64,000 bases of DNA from Agrilutibacter niabensis (GTDB lineage: Bacteria > Pseudomonadota > Gammaproteobacteria > Xanthomonadales > Xanthomonadaceae): positions 62,001 through 126,000 of the forward strand of contig NZ_JBHSNJ010000002.1 in assembly GCF_042657165.1 (NCBI RefSeq), given 5' to 3'. The position numbers and the translations under genes were made by a program. Shown here piece by piece: positions 37,592 through 45,979 of the stretch (position 1 is its first letter; each line of letters starts with the position of its first letter). A model generated the notes under the pieces. It worked only from the letters and a program-made list of their open reading frames with translations. It made no database searches and was not told the origin of the DNA.

Positions 37592-38245
37592 TTAGACGAG
37601 CTGCAATTCGAAGGCTTTGAGCACCGCGCGGGTGCGGTCGCGCACGCCGAGCTTGGACAGGATGTTCGAGACGTGGTTCTTGATCGTGCCTTCGGCGACA
37701 CCCAGCGAATTGGCGATCTCCTTGTTGGAGAAGCCGCCGGCCATCAGGCGCAGGATCTCGGTTTCGCGTTCGGTCAGCGGATCGGGGCGATCAAGGCTGA
37801 CGAAGTCGTTGCGCATGTGTTCCAGGCCCGAGAGCAGCCGCTGGGTCATCGCCGGCTGCACCAGCGAACCGCCGTCGGCCACGGTCTGGATCGCACCGAC
37901 CAACTGCTCCAGCGAAACGTCCTTGAGCAGGTAGCCCTTGGCGCCCGCCTTGAGGCCGGCCAACACCAGCTGGTCGTCGTCGAACGTGGTGAGGATGATG
38001 GTTGGCGGCAGCGAGTTGGTCCGCGCCAGCGCCTGCAGGGCCTCCAGGCCGGACATCACCGGCATGCGCATGTCCATCAGCACGACGTCGGGCTGGACCT
38101 GCGGAATCATGTCCACGGCCTGCTTGCCGTCGCTGGCTTCGGCCACCACTTCGATGCCGTCGGCCAGGGCCAGCAGCGAACGCACCCCCTGGCGCACCAG
38201 GGTCTGGTCGTCCACCAGCAGCACACGGATGCTCTTTTCAGTCAT
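37592..38245 (-). CDS. NarL/LuxR-type response regulator
   Basis: 217 residues: receiver with D12-D13 and phosphoacceptor D58 (VLMDMRMP), the conserved lysine in 'GYLLKD', then a LuxR HTH ('LTERETEILRLMAGGFSNKEIAN'). Its ATG overlaps the kinase TGA by 4 nt, making an obligate pair resembling DesKR/LiaRS systems. Target unknown. Confidence 0.92.
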   Translation of the reverse strand: MTEKSIRVLLVDDQTLVRQGVRSLLALADGIEVVAEASDGKQAVDMIPQVQPDVVLMDMRMPVMSGLEALQALARTNSLPPTIILTTFDDDQLVLAGLKAGAKGYLLKDVSLEQLVGAIQTVADGGSLVQPAMTQRLLSGLEHMRNDFVSLDRPDPLTERETEILRLMAGGFSNKEIANSLGVAEGTIKNHVSNILSKLGVRDRTRAVLKAFELQLV

Positions 38246-39450
38246 GCAATCGCTCCTTCGCTTGCGGCCAAAGTGGCCGATGCCGGCAGCGTGAGCCGCA
38301 GGCGGAATCCCGCTTCTGGGTGAGGCCGGGGTTGGGTTTCGATACGCAGGTCGCCGCCGTACTGGGCCAGGCGCTCACGCATGCCGCGCAGGCCGTTGCC
38401 GGCGACCAGCGCATCAGCGCCGCGTCCGTCGTCGCGCGCGTCGACGACGATGTTGCCGCCCTCGCGCCGCGCGTTGATCCACAGGTTGTGGGCCTGGGCG
38501 TGGCGCACGGTGTTGGTGATGATCTCCTGCGTGCAGCGCAGCAGCACGTGCGCGCGCTCGGGATCGTCGAGGGTCAGAGGCGTCTCTATGTCCATGTGGA
38601 TGTCGATGGCCGGGACGTTCTCGGACAACGGCTGCAGCGCCGCCGCCAGGTCGATCGCGCCGCCCTCGCGCAACTGGCTGACGGCTTCGCGCACGTCGGT
38701 CAGCAGCAGCTTGGCCAGCGTGTGCGCCTGCTGCACGTGCTCGCGCGCGCGTCCCTCGGGGGCCAGGTGACCGGCGACTTCGAGGTTAAGGCTCAGGGCG
38801 GTGAGATGGTGGCCCAGCAGGTCGTGCAGCTCGCGCGAAATGCGGGTGCGCTCGTTCACGCGCACGCTCTCACCCAGGAGTGCGCGGGTGGCGCGCAGTT
38901 CGGCGTTGAGCCGGCGCTGCTCCTCGCGGGCCTCGGCCTGCTGGCGGGCGACCAGCGCGGTGACGAAGACGAAGCTGGAGAACCCCAGGTACAGCAGGGA
39001 TTGCAGCACCCCGATCATGGGCGGGAAGTCCAGGGCGTTCACGAATACCGGAACGGTCGCGAGGTTGCTGCCAATCAACCAGGCCACGCCCACGGGCAGG
39101 CGCAGCAACCAGGGCAGCAGTCCGGCGAGCACCATCAGCAGGATGCTGCCCAGGCCCGACCCGGAGAAATAGCTGACCCCGATCGCGCAGGCGGTCAGCA
39201 CCAGGAGCAGGGCGTGGTCGGCAAAGCCGGGGCGCCGCTGGCCCAGCGAGCGGGTGATCCACCAGTAGACGACACCGAACACGAGGTATACGGCCAGCCA
39301 GCGCATGATGCGCAGGCTCAGCACCTCGCCCGGCTCGGGCGGCACGAACGTCGGGTCCAGCCAGACGTTAAGCAGCCACAGGCCGACCGCGCCCCAGGTG
39401 AACAGACCGGCGTACCGGAGCAGTCGAGAGTGGTTGAGTCGGGAGAGCAT
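38242..39450 (-). CDS. DesK-type sensor histidine kinase
   Basis: 402 residues: five to six membrane helices in residues 10-165, a coiled linker (170-195), the HisKA_3 dimerisation helix with H209 (SRELHDLLGHHL) and an HATPase domain with 'RDDGRG'. No extracellular domain, so it probably senses membrane state or an intramembrane signal, as DesK and LiaS do. Divergent from a GNAT gene. Confidence 0.9.
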   Translation of the reverse strand: MLSRLNHSRLLRYAGLFTWGAVGLWLLNVWLDPTFVPPEPGEVLSLRIMRWLAVYLVFGVVYWWITRSLGQRRPGFADHALLLVLTACAIGVSYFSGSGLGSILLMVLAGLLPWLLRLPVGVAWLIGSNLATVPVFVNALDFPPMIGVLQSLLYLGFSSFVFVTALVARQQAEAREEQRRLNAELRATRALLGESVRVNERTRISRELHDLLGHHLTALSLNLEVAGHLAPEGRAREHVQQAHTLAKLLLTDVREAVSQLREGGAIDLAAALQPLSENVPAIDIHMDIETPLTLDDPERAHVLLRCTQEIITNTVRHAQAHNLWINARREGGNIVVDARDDGRGADALVAGNGLRGMRERLAQYGGDLRIETQPRPHPEAGFRLRLTLPASATLAASEGAIA

Positions 39451-39575
39451 GAACCCATGCTAACCACTACGTCCTGTAGCGGAGCCGTCCGAAAGTAATG
39501 CCAGCAGGCCGGACTCCCTCGAAAGATGCGTATTGGCAAGGTAGGAAAGGTCCGGTCGCCCCGCCCGGCCTGCCA

Positions 39576-39584
39576 TGCGATAAT
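39576..39584 (+). promoter_or_regulatory. Extended -10 promoter for the GNAT-minC transcript
   Basis: TGC followed by GATAAT, an extended -10 element, 59 bp before the GNAT start; no gene lies closer. Confidence 0.4.
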
Positions 39585-39643
39585 CGCCGCGCCGGTAGCA
39601 ACCAGGGCCCCGCCGCCGGCCAGAACCATGGAGTCACGACGAA

Positions 39644-40249
39644 ATGTCGATCGTTGTCCGCGACGTGCGTGAGCACGAGCTGGATTCCGTCCTCGCTCTC
39701 AACAACGCCGCCGGACCCGCGATCCTGCCGCTGGACGCGACGCGACTGCGCTACTTCTTCGACCACGCCGAGTACTTCCGCGTCGCCGAACGCGATGGGA
39801 CGCTGGCGGGTTTCCTGATTGGCATGGGTTCGGGCTCGGAACACGACAGCAGCAATTTCCGCTGGTTCCAGGAGCGCCACCCGGAATTCTTCTATATCGA
39901 CCGCATCGTGGTGGCGAGCCGCCGCCGCGGTGGTGGTGTCGGCCGCGCGTTCTATGCCGATGCGCAGAGCTACGCCGAGCTGCGCTACCCGCACATGGCC
40001 TGCGAGGTCTTCCTCGACGGCACCAACGATCCGGTGCTGCTGTTCCACGGGAGCTTCGGCTTCCGCGAAGTCGGCCAGCACGTAATGGACGAGACCGGCG
40101 TGCGCGCGGCGATGCTGATGAAGCCGCTATGCAGCTACGCTTGGGTACATGAAACCTATGGCGACCAGCTTCCCGACGTGACATGGCTGACCCAACCACG
40201 CACGACCCACGGCCACATCGCCCCTCGCGCGACGGGAACCTGCCCATGA
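39644..40249 (+). CDS. GNAT family N-acetyltransferase
   Basis: 201 residues. The acetyl-CoA loop is 'VASRRRGGGVGRAFY' and the domain ends with 'FHGSFGFREVGQ'. Substrate unknown. Its stop overlaps a 21-codon frame that leads directly into minC, so expression is tied to minC. Confidence 0.85.
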   Translation: MSIVVRDVREHELDSVLALNNAAGPAILPLDATRLRYFFDHAEYFRVAERDGTLAGFLIGMGSGSEHDSSNFRWFQERHPEFFYIDRIVVASRRRGGGVGRAFYADAQSYAELRYPHMACEVFLDGTNDPVLLFHGSFGFREVGQHVMDETGVRAAMLMKPLCSYAWVHETYGDQLPDVTWLTQPRTTHGHIAPRATGTCP

Positions 40250-40311
40250 CGGCACCTTTGCCGACCATGCAGGCCCTGCCGGCGCGACCCGCCGTGGCGG
40301 TGGCTCCATGA
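40246..40311 (+). CDS. 21-codon linking ORF between GNAT gene and minC
   Basis: ATG at 40246 overlaps the GNAT TGA (ATGA) and its own TGA (40309-40311) overlaps the minC ATG (ATGA again). The peptide is Ala/Pro-rich and probably has no function of its own; it could carry ribosomes across the 58-nt gap to minC, which has only a weak ribosome site. Confidence 0.4.
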   Translation: MTAPLPTMQALPARPAVAVAP

Positions 40312-41084
40312 GCGTGGCGGTCGATTACGAGCTGGCAGGCGATCTCAAGATCGGCCAGGTCGGCATCGCCAACCTCCGGATCCGCAGCCTTGACGTCCCG
40401 CGCCTCGTCGACGAGATGCGCGGCCGCGTGGAGCGCGCACCCAAGCTGTTTGCGCGGGCGGCCGTGGTCATCGATTTCGGCGGCCTCACCCAGGCACCCG
40501 ACGTTGATACCGCGCGGCAATTGATTGCCGGCCTGCGCGACGCCGGCGTATTGCCGGTGGCGCTCGCCTACGGCACCAGCGAGATCGAACGCCTGTCCGA
40601 ACAGCTCGGCCTGCCCCTGCTGGCGAAGTTCCGCGCCTCCTACGAGCGCGATGGCGAAGCCGAAGCCGCTCCGCCGCCTGCACCACGCGCGAAGCCCCTG
40701 GCCACGCCGAAGGCCGAGCCTGCCGCCGCGGCGCCCGCGCCTGCCCCCCCCGCCGCACCCGGCCTGATCCACTCCACCCCGGTGCGCTCCGGCCAGCAGA
40801 TCTACGCCGCCAACCGCGACCTGAGCGTGCTCGCCAACATCGGCGCCGGCGCCGAAGTGATGGCCGACGGCTCGATCCACATCTATGGCCCGCTGCGCGG
40901 CCGCGCCCTGGCAGGCGCGCAGGGATGGGGCCAGGCCCGCATCTTCTGCCGCGAGTTCCATGCCGAACTCGTCGCGATCGCGGGCCACTACAAGGTGCTC
41001 GAAGACATCCCCAAGGAACTGCGCGGCAAGGCCGTGCAGATCTGGCTGGACGGCGAGGAGCTGAAGATCGCCGCACTCGACTGA
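40308..41084 (+). CDS. minC: Septum site-determining protein MinC
   Basis: 258 residues. MinC_N (about 1-105) inhibits FtsZ; a Pro/Ala linker (about 115-150) is followed by the MinC_C beta-helix domain (GSIHIYGPLRGRALAG) that binds MinD and the septum. The linker contains a run of eight C's at 40744-40751. Followed by a terminator, then minD. Confidence 0.96.
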   Translation: MSVAVDYELAGDLKIGQVGIANLRIRSLDVPRLVDEMRGRVERAPKLFARAAVVIDFGGLTQAPDVDTARQLIAGLRDAGVLPVALAYGTSEIERLSEQLGLPLLAKFRASYERDGEAEAAPPPAPRAKPLATPKAEPAAAAPAPAPPAAPGLIHSTPVRSGQQIYAANRDLSVLANIGAGAEVMADGSIHIYGPLRGRALAGAQGWGQARIFCREFHAELVAIAGHYKVLEDIPKELRGKAVQIWLDGEELKIAALD

Positions 41085-41093
41085 TTCACGCAG

Positions 41094-41122
41094 CGCCGGG
41101 CCCAGCCCGGCGTGTTTTGTTG
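41094..41122 (+). terminator. Intrinsic terminator between minC and minD
   Basis: 8-bp stem CGCCGGGC/GCCCGGCG (41094-41101/41105-41112) with a CCA loop, followed by TGTTTTGTTG, 9 nt after the minC stop. Confidence 0.75.
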
Positions 41123-41225
41123 TAGAAACTGTTCCGCGCAACACGTTCCGAAACCGGGCCACGACGCCCGGCACTAAAAGAAGAGCGGCGAACTCCGCCG
41201 TCGAACAGGACTTGGGAGAGAAAAC

Positions 41226-42035
41226 TTGGCTGAAATCATCGTAGTCACCTCGGGCAAGGGCGGCGTGGGCAAGACCACCACCAGTGCCAGCGTCGCCTGC
41301 GGTCTCGCCCGTCGCGGCCACAAGGTCGCCGTCATCGACTTCGACGTCGGCCTGCGCAATCTCGACCTGATCATGGGTTGCGAGCGTCGCGTGGTGTACG
41401 ACTTCGTCAATGTCATCAGTGGTGAAGCCTCGCTCAAGCAGGCCTTGATCAAGGACAAGCGCTTCGACAACCTCTTCGTGCTCGCCGCCTCGCAGACGCG
41501 CGACAAGGATGCGCTGACGAAGGAAGGCGTGGAGAAGGTGCTCAAGGACCTCGGCGACGACGGCTTCGACTATGTGGTCTGCGATTCCCCCGCCGGAATC
41601 GAGAAAGGCGCCTTCCTCGCCATGTACTTCGCCGACCAGGCCGTCGTCGTGGTGAACCCGGAAGTCTCCTCCGTGCGCGACTCCGACCGCATCCTCGGAC
41701 TGCTCGCCTCCAAGACCCGCCGCGCCGAGAACGGCGAGCGCGTGAAGGAGTTCCTGCTGCTCACCCGCTACAGCCCCAAGCGCGTGGAAACCGGCGAGAT
41801 GCTCAGTGTCGGCGACGTCGAGGAAATCCTCGGCCTCAAGACCATCGGCGTGATCCCGGAATCGGGCGACGTGCTCAACGCCTCCAACAAGGGCGAACCG
41901 GTCATCCTCGAAGCCGAATCCGACGCCGCCCAAGCCTACGACGACGCGGTCTCGCGCCTGCTGGGCGACAGCCGCCCGATGCGCTTCACCCAGGTGGAGA
42001 AGAAGGGCTTCTTCAGCAAGATCTTCGGAGCCTGA
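41226..42035 (+). CDS. minD: Septum site-determining ATPase MinD
   Basis: 269 residues. Deviant Walker A KGGVGKT near residues 11-17, and a C-terminal amphipathic membrane-targeting helix ('KKGFFSKIFGA'). Binds membrane with ATP, recruits MinC and is released by MinE. The start is TTG at 41226, with GGAGAG 5 nt upstream; no ATG fits the conserved N-terminus MAEIIVVTSGKGG. Separated from minC by 141 nt including a terminator. Confidence 0.97.
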   Translation: MAEIIVVTSGKGGVGKTTTSASVACGLARRGHKVAVIDFDVGLRNLDLIMGCERRVVYDFVNVISGEASLKQALIKDKRFDNLFVLAASQTRDKDALTKEGVEKVLKDLGDDGFDYVVCDSPAGIEKGAFLAMYFADQAVVVVNPEVSSVRDSDRILGLLASKTRRAENGERVKEFLLLTRYSPKRVETGEMLSVGDVEEILGLKTIGVIPESGDVLNASNKGEPVILEAESDAAQAYDDAVSRLLGDSRPMRFTQVEKKGFFSKIFGA

Positions 42036-42037
42036 TC

Positions 42038-42304
42038 ATGGGTCTGTTCGATTTCCTCATTGCCAAGAAGCCCACCGCGTCCATCGCCAAGGACCGCCTG
42101 CGCATCATCGTCGCGCACGAGCGTTCCGGCCGCGGCAACAGCCCCGACTACCTGCCGATGCTGCAGCGCGAATTGCTGGAAGTGATCCGCAAGTACGTCA
42201 AAGTCGACGCCGACGCGGTGAAGGTCGACCTGATCGGCGAAGGCGACAACAAGGTGCTCGACATCTCCGTTGCGCTGCCGGAAAACCACCCGGTGCAGGC
42301 CTGA
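42038..42304 (+). CDS. minE: MinD activator MinE
   Basis: 88 residues with the N-terminal MinD-binding/membrane segment ('MGLFDFLIAKK') and C-terminal dimerisation domain. Starts 2 nt after minD; the two are co-expressed to set pole-to-pole oscillation. Confidence 0.97.
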   Translation: MGLFDFLIAKKPTASIAKDRLRIIVAHERSGRGNSPDYLPMLQRELLEVIRKYVKVDADAVKVDLIGEGDNKVLDISVALPENHPVQA

Positions 42305-42321
42305 CCTGCCGTTGGCTTTCA

Positions 42322-42352
42322 CACCCTCCCTGCGGGAAGCGCCGGGAGGGTG
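42322..42352 (+). terminator. Hairpin after minE
   Basis: 9-bp stem CACCCTCCC/GGGAGGGTG (42322-42330/42344-42352) with a 13-nt loop; no T-run. The CCCTCCC/GGGAGGG arms recall a decayed REP hairpin of the type seen inside gcvP. Confidence 0.45.
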
Positions 42353-42363
42353 GGTAACGAACC

Positions 42364-42846
42364 ATGCTGACCCTAGCCGACATCGCCATCGCCGACGTCG
42401 CCGCCCTGCTCTCCCGCCACGGCTTGCAGCTGCAGCTCGTCCCGGACGGCGAACCCATCCCCGGCAGCTACTGGGGCGAATGCGAAGCGGGCCTCATCGG
42501 CACCACCGTCCATGCGCGCCGCGACACACCCGTGCATTCACTGCTGCACGAAGCCGCGCACCTGATCGTGCTGCCGCCCGAACGCCGCGCGCAGGTCCAC
42601 ACCGACGCCACCGATTCGGTCGAGGAAGAAGATGCCGTGTGCGTGCTGCAGGCCCTGCTCGGCGACGACCTCCCCGGCGTCGGCCGCGACCGCGTGCTCG
42701 CCGACATGGACGAATGGGGCTACACCTTCCGCCTCGGCTCCGCCCGCGCCTACTTCGAACGCGACGCCGAGGCGGCGTGGCAGTGGCTGGCCGCGCGTGG
42801 ACTGATCGACGCTCCGAAGGGACGCCCGGTGGCTTCGGCAGCCTGA
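42364..42846 (+). CDS. Uncharacterised protein with HExxH zinc-protease motif
   Basis: 160 residues. H62-E63-A-A-H66 sits in a hydrophobic helix (HSLLHEAAHLIVLPPE), the signature of a zincin, followed by an acidic helix 'DSVEEEDAVCVLQALLG' that could give the third zinc ligand. The size and layout resemble stand-alone ImmA/IrrE-type domains but without the HTH. No signal peptide. It follows minE by 59 nt in the same direction. Confidence 0.75.
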   Translation: MLTLADIAIADVAALLSRHGLQLQLVPDGEPIPGSYWGECEAGLIGTTVHARRDTPVHSLLHEAAHLIVLPPERRAQVHTDATDSVEEEDAVCVLQALLGDDLPGVGRDRVLADMDEWGYTFRLGSARAYFERDAEAAWQWLAARGLIDAPKGRPVASAA

Positions 42847-42970
42847 AGCGCGGCGCTTTGCCGAAGCCGGTCGTGGCCGGGGACGCGACGGCGATCACTT
42901 GCAGCCCCCCCGCTCCCCACACTAGCCTCGCGGTTCTCGCGCCCGGACGGGCGCCCGCAGAGGATCCACC

Positions 42971-44959
42971 GTGAACCACCGCCATGCCCTGCTCGCGCTT
43001 GCCGTAGCCGCGAGCCTGTTTACCTTGTCGGCCTGCAAGAAGGACCAGGCCCCCGCGACCGACGCGGCGAAGGCACCGGAGGGCGAAACCGCCGACCAGT
43101 TCGTCGCGCGGGTCAACGATGAGTTCCGCAAGATCTACCCTGAGCTCAATGCCGCGCAGTGGGTGTCCTCGACCTACATCAACGGCGACACCGAAATGCT
43201 CACGGCGAAGGCCAACGAGCGCTTCCTCACCCAGCTCAACAAGTGGATCGACGAGTCGCGCAAGTTCGAAGGGCAGAAGATGTCCCCCGAGACCGCGCGT
43301 GCGATCCGGCTGCTGAAGCTGTCGGTGGCGATGCCGCCGCCGAAGGATCCGAAGAAGCTGGAAGAACTCACCGGCATCGCCACCAAGATGGAAGGCATGT
43401 ACGGCTCGGGCGAGTACTGCAAGGGCGAAGGCAGCGCGCGCAAGTGCCGCCAGCTCGGCGACCTCGAGGACGTGCTGCGTGACCCCTCCTCCACCTACGA
43501 AGAACAGCTCGACGCGTGGCAGGGCTGGCACACCATCTCGCAGCCGATGCGCAAGGAATACACCCGCTTCGTCGAGCTGGTGAACACCGGCGCGAAGGAC
43601 ATGGGTTTCGCCGACACCGGCGAATTGTGGCGTTCGGGCTACGACATGACGCCGGCCGAGATCTCCGCCGAGACCGACCGCCTGTGGCTGCAGGTCAAGC
43701 CGTTGTACGAACAGCTGCACTGCTACACCCGCACCCAGCTGGAGAAGAAGTACGGCGACAAGGGCCACGTCGCCGGCGGCATGCTGCCCGCGCACCTGAT
43801 GGGCAACATGTGGCAGCAGGACTGGGGCAACCTCTGGCCGGTGCTGCAGCCCTACAGCAACGCCCAGGCGGGCAACCTGGACATCACCGCCGCGCTGAAG
43901 CAGGCGCGCGACGCCAAGGAAGCCGAGGCACTGCGCAACCTCGACCACGATGCCTCCTATGAGGATCGCGCCAACATCGCATTGGAAGCCGACCTGGCCG
44001 AAGCCAAGGAGATGACCGAGCGCGCGCAGGACTTCTACAGCTCGCTCGGCATGCCCAAGCTGCCGGAGAGCTATTGGACGAAGACGCAGTTCGTCAAGCC
44101 GCGCGACCGTGATGTCGTGTGCCACGCCAGCGCGTGGGACATCAACATGGAAGGCGACGTGCGCACCAAGATGTGCATCAAGCCGAACGAGGAAGACTTC
44201 ACCACGATCTACCACGAGCTTGGCCACGTCTATTACTACCTGGCCTACAACGACCAGCCGCCGATCTTCCAGCAGGGCGCGCACGACGGCTTCCACGAAG
44301 CCATCGGCGACACCATCGTGCTGTCGATGACGCCGGCCTACCTGCAGTCGATCGGCCTGGTCGGCGAGCAGACGCCGAGCAACGAGGCGCTGATCAACGC
44401 GCAGATGCGCATGGCCCTGGCGAAGGTGTCGTTCCTGCCGTTCGGCCTGATGATCGACCGCTGGCGCTGGGGCGTGTTCGACGGCTCGATCAAGCCCGAC
44501 AACTACAACAAGGCCTGGTGGGACCTCAAGGCGAAGTACCAGGGCGTCGCGCCGGTCACCGCGCGCGGCGAGGACTTCTTCGATCCGGGCGCGAAGTACC
44601 ACGTGCCGGGCAACACGCCGTACACGCGCTACTTCCTCTCGCACGTGCTGCAGTTCCAGTTCTACAAGGCGCTGTGCGATGCATCCGGCTTCAAGGGGCC
44701 GCTGCACGAGTGCAGCTTCTACGGCAACAAAGCGGCAGGAGCGAAGTACCAGGCGATGCTGAGCAAGGGCGCGAGCCAGCCGTGGCAGCAGACGCTGAAG
44801 GAACTCACCGGCGGCGAGAAGATGGACGCCTCCGCGGTGCTCGAGTACTTCTCGCCGCTGCAGGCCTGGCTCAAGCAGCAGAACGAAGGCCAGACCTGCG
44901 GCTGGAACGCGGAAGCCGCCAAGGCGACAGCACCTGCTGCGGAGAAGCCTGCGGGCTGA
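42971..44959 (+). CDS. M2-family peptidyl-dipeptidase (bacterial ACE homologue), lipoprotein
   Basis: 662 residues with a lipoprotein signal ending LSAC, so the enzyme is periplasmic or outer-membrane tethered. Zinc site H415-E-L-G-H419 with E443 in HDGFHEAIGD, matching angiotensin-converting enzyme. Releases C-terminal dipeptides; homologues were studied from Xanthomonas. Single catalytic domain. Start GTG at 42971. Ends in a strong terminator. Confidence 0.95.
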   Translation: MNHRHALLALAVAASLFTLSACKKDQAPATDAAKAPEGETADQFVARVNDEFRKIYPELNAAQWVSSTYINGDTEMLTAKANERFLTQLNKWIDESRKFEGQKMSPETARAIRLLKLSVAMPPPKDPKKLEELTGIATKMEGMYGSGEYCKGEGSARKCRQLGDLEDVLRDPSSTYEEQLDAWQGWHTISQPMRKEYTRFVELVNTGAKDMGFADTGELWRSGYDMTPAEISAETDRLWLQVKPLYEQLHCYTRTQLEKKYGDKGHVAGGMLPAHLMGNMWQQDWGNLWPVLQPYSNAQAGNLDITAALKQARDAKEAEALRNLDHDASYEDRANIALEADLAEAKEMTERAQDFYSSLGMPKLPESYWTKTQFVKPRDRDVVCHASAWDINMEGDVRTKMCIKPNEEDFTTIYHELGHVYYYLAYNDQPPIFQQGAHDGFHEAIGDTIVLSMTPAYLQSIGLVGEQTPSNEALINAQMRMALAKVSFLPFGLMIDRWRWGVFDGSIKPDNYNKAWWDLKAKYQGVAPVTARGEDFFDPGAKYHVPGNTPYTRYFLSHVLQFQFYKALCDASGFKGPLHECSFYGNKAAGAKYQAMLSKGASQPWQQTLKELTGGEKMDASAVLEYFSPLQAWLKQQNEGQTCGWNAEAAKATAPAAEKPAG

Positions 44960-44980
44960 GGCAAGCAACGCTGCAAGCGC

Positions 44981-45012
44981 AAGGGCCGGCAAATGCCGGC
45001 CCTTTCTTTTTC
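44981..45012 (+). terminator. Intrinsic terminator of the M2 peptidase gene
   Basis: 10-bp stem AAGGGCCGGC/GCCGGCCCTT (44981-44990/44995-45004), AAAT loop, followed by TCTTTTTC. Confidence 0.92.
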
Positions 45013-45039
45013 ATGGCAGGTACGGCGCCACCATCGAGG

Positions 45040-45738
45040 TCAGCGCACGCTCGCTGCGGTCTGCCCGAACAGCACGCGGCGTTCTTCCTCGGAGATGTTG
45101 TTGCGTCCCGCATACGGTGGCGCAACGCCCTCATACGCACGCACGGTCGCCGGCCTGGCCTTGATCGTCTCGAACCACCGCTTGAGGTTGGGAAAGTCGC
45201 CAAGATCCTGCCCATGCGGCTCATGCGGAACGATCCATGGATAGCAGGCCATGTCGGCAATCGAGTAGTCGCCGGCAATGAACTCACGATCGGCCAGGCG
45301 CTGGTCGAGCACCCCATAGAGGCGGTTGGTCTCCTTCACATAGCGCTGGACCGCATACGGCACCTTCTCCGGCGCGTACACGACGAAATGCCCGTTCTGC
45401 CCGGCCATCGGGCCGAGCCCGCCGACCTGCCAGAACAGCCACTGCAGCACTTCCGCGCGGCCACGCACGTCGGCGGGAATAAACCGCCCCGTCTTCTCCG
45501 CCAGGTACAGCAGCATCGCGCCGGACTCGAACAACGAAAGCGGCGCGCCACCGCCGGGCGGAGCATGGTCCACCAGGGCCGGGATCTTGTTGTTGGGCGA
45601 GATCGCCAGGAAATCGGGCTTGAACTGCTCACCCCTGCCGATATCCACCGGGATGATCCGGTGCGGTAGCCCGGACTCCTCCATGAACAACTTGAGCTTG
45701 AGTCCGTTCGGGGTACCCCAGTAGTACAGGTCGATCAT
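45040..45738 (-). CDS. Glutathione S-transferase family protein (YfcG/YghU-like)
   Basis: 232 residues: thioredoxin-like N-terminal domain ('LYYWGTPNGLKLKLFMEESG') and all-helical C-terminal domain. The 'TPNGLK' and 'ISPNNKIPAL' blocks are characteristic of the YfcG/YghU disulfide-reductase branch, which acts on glutathione disulfides. Divergent from the Rieske gene across 241 bp. Confidence 0.9.
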   Translation of the reverse strand: MIDLYYWGTPNGLKLKLFMEESGLPHRIIPVDIGRGEQFKPDFLAISPNNKIPALVDHAPPGGGAPLSLFESGAMLLYLAEKTGRFIPADVRGRAEVLQWLFWQVGGLGPMAGQNGHFVVYAPEKVPYAVQRYVKETNRLYGVLDQRLADREFIAGDYSIADMACYPWIVPHEPHGQDLGDFPNLKRWFETIKARPATVRAYEGVAPPYAGRNNISEEERRVLFGQTAASVR

Positions 45739-45979
45739 CTTGCGGCTCCGGAGAAGTTCGGATCTGGCCTTGGGAATTACGGCCGCAGCACGCCTCGCTC
45801 AAGCGCGGCCATGGCCCGCTGCGTTCCAAAACCCTTCGATGGGCCTGGCCCACAGAGTGCGCATTCCCTGCGCGCTTGCGGGAACCAGATCCAACGGCTT
45901 CCCGGGAACCAGTTGCGGCCCGCCCCGCCTTCCCCCACGCCCCCTGAAAACGGCCCCGCGAAAGAGCGATACTCGGCGG

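Noticed and set aside
39699..41933. 744-codon frame antisense to GNAT-minC-minD
   Set aside because: Mirror frame of three well-recognised genes.
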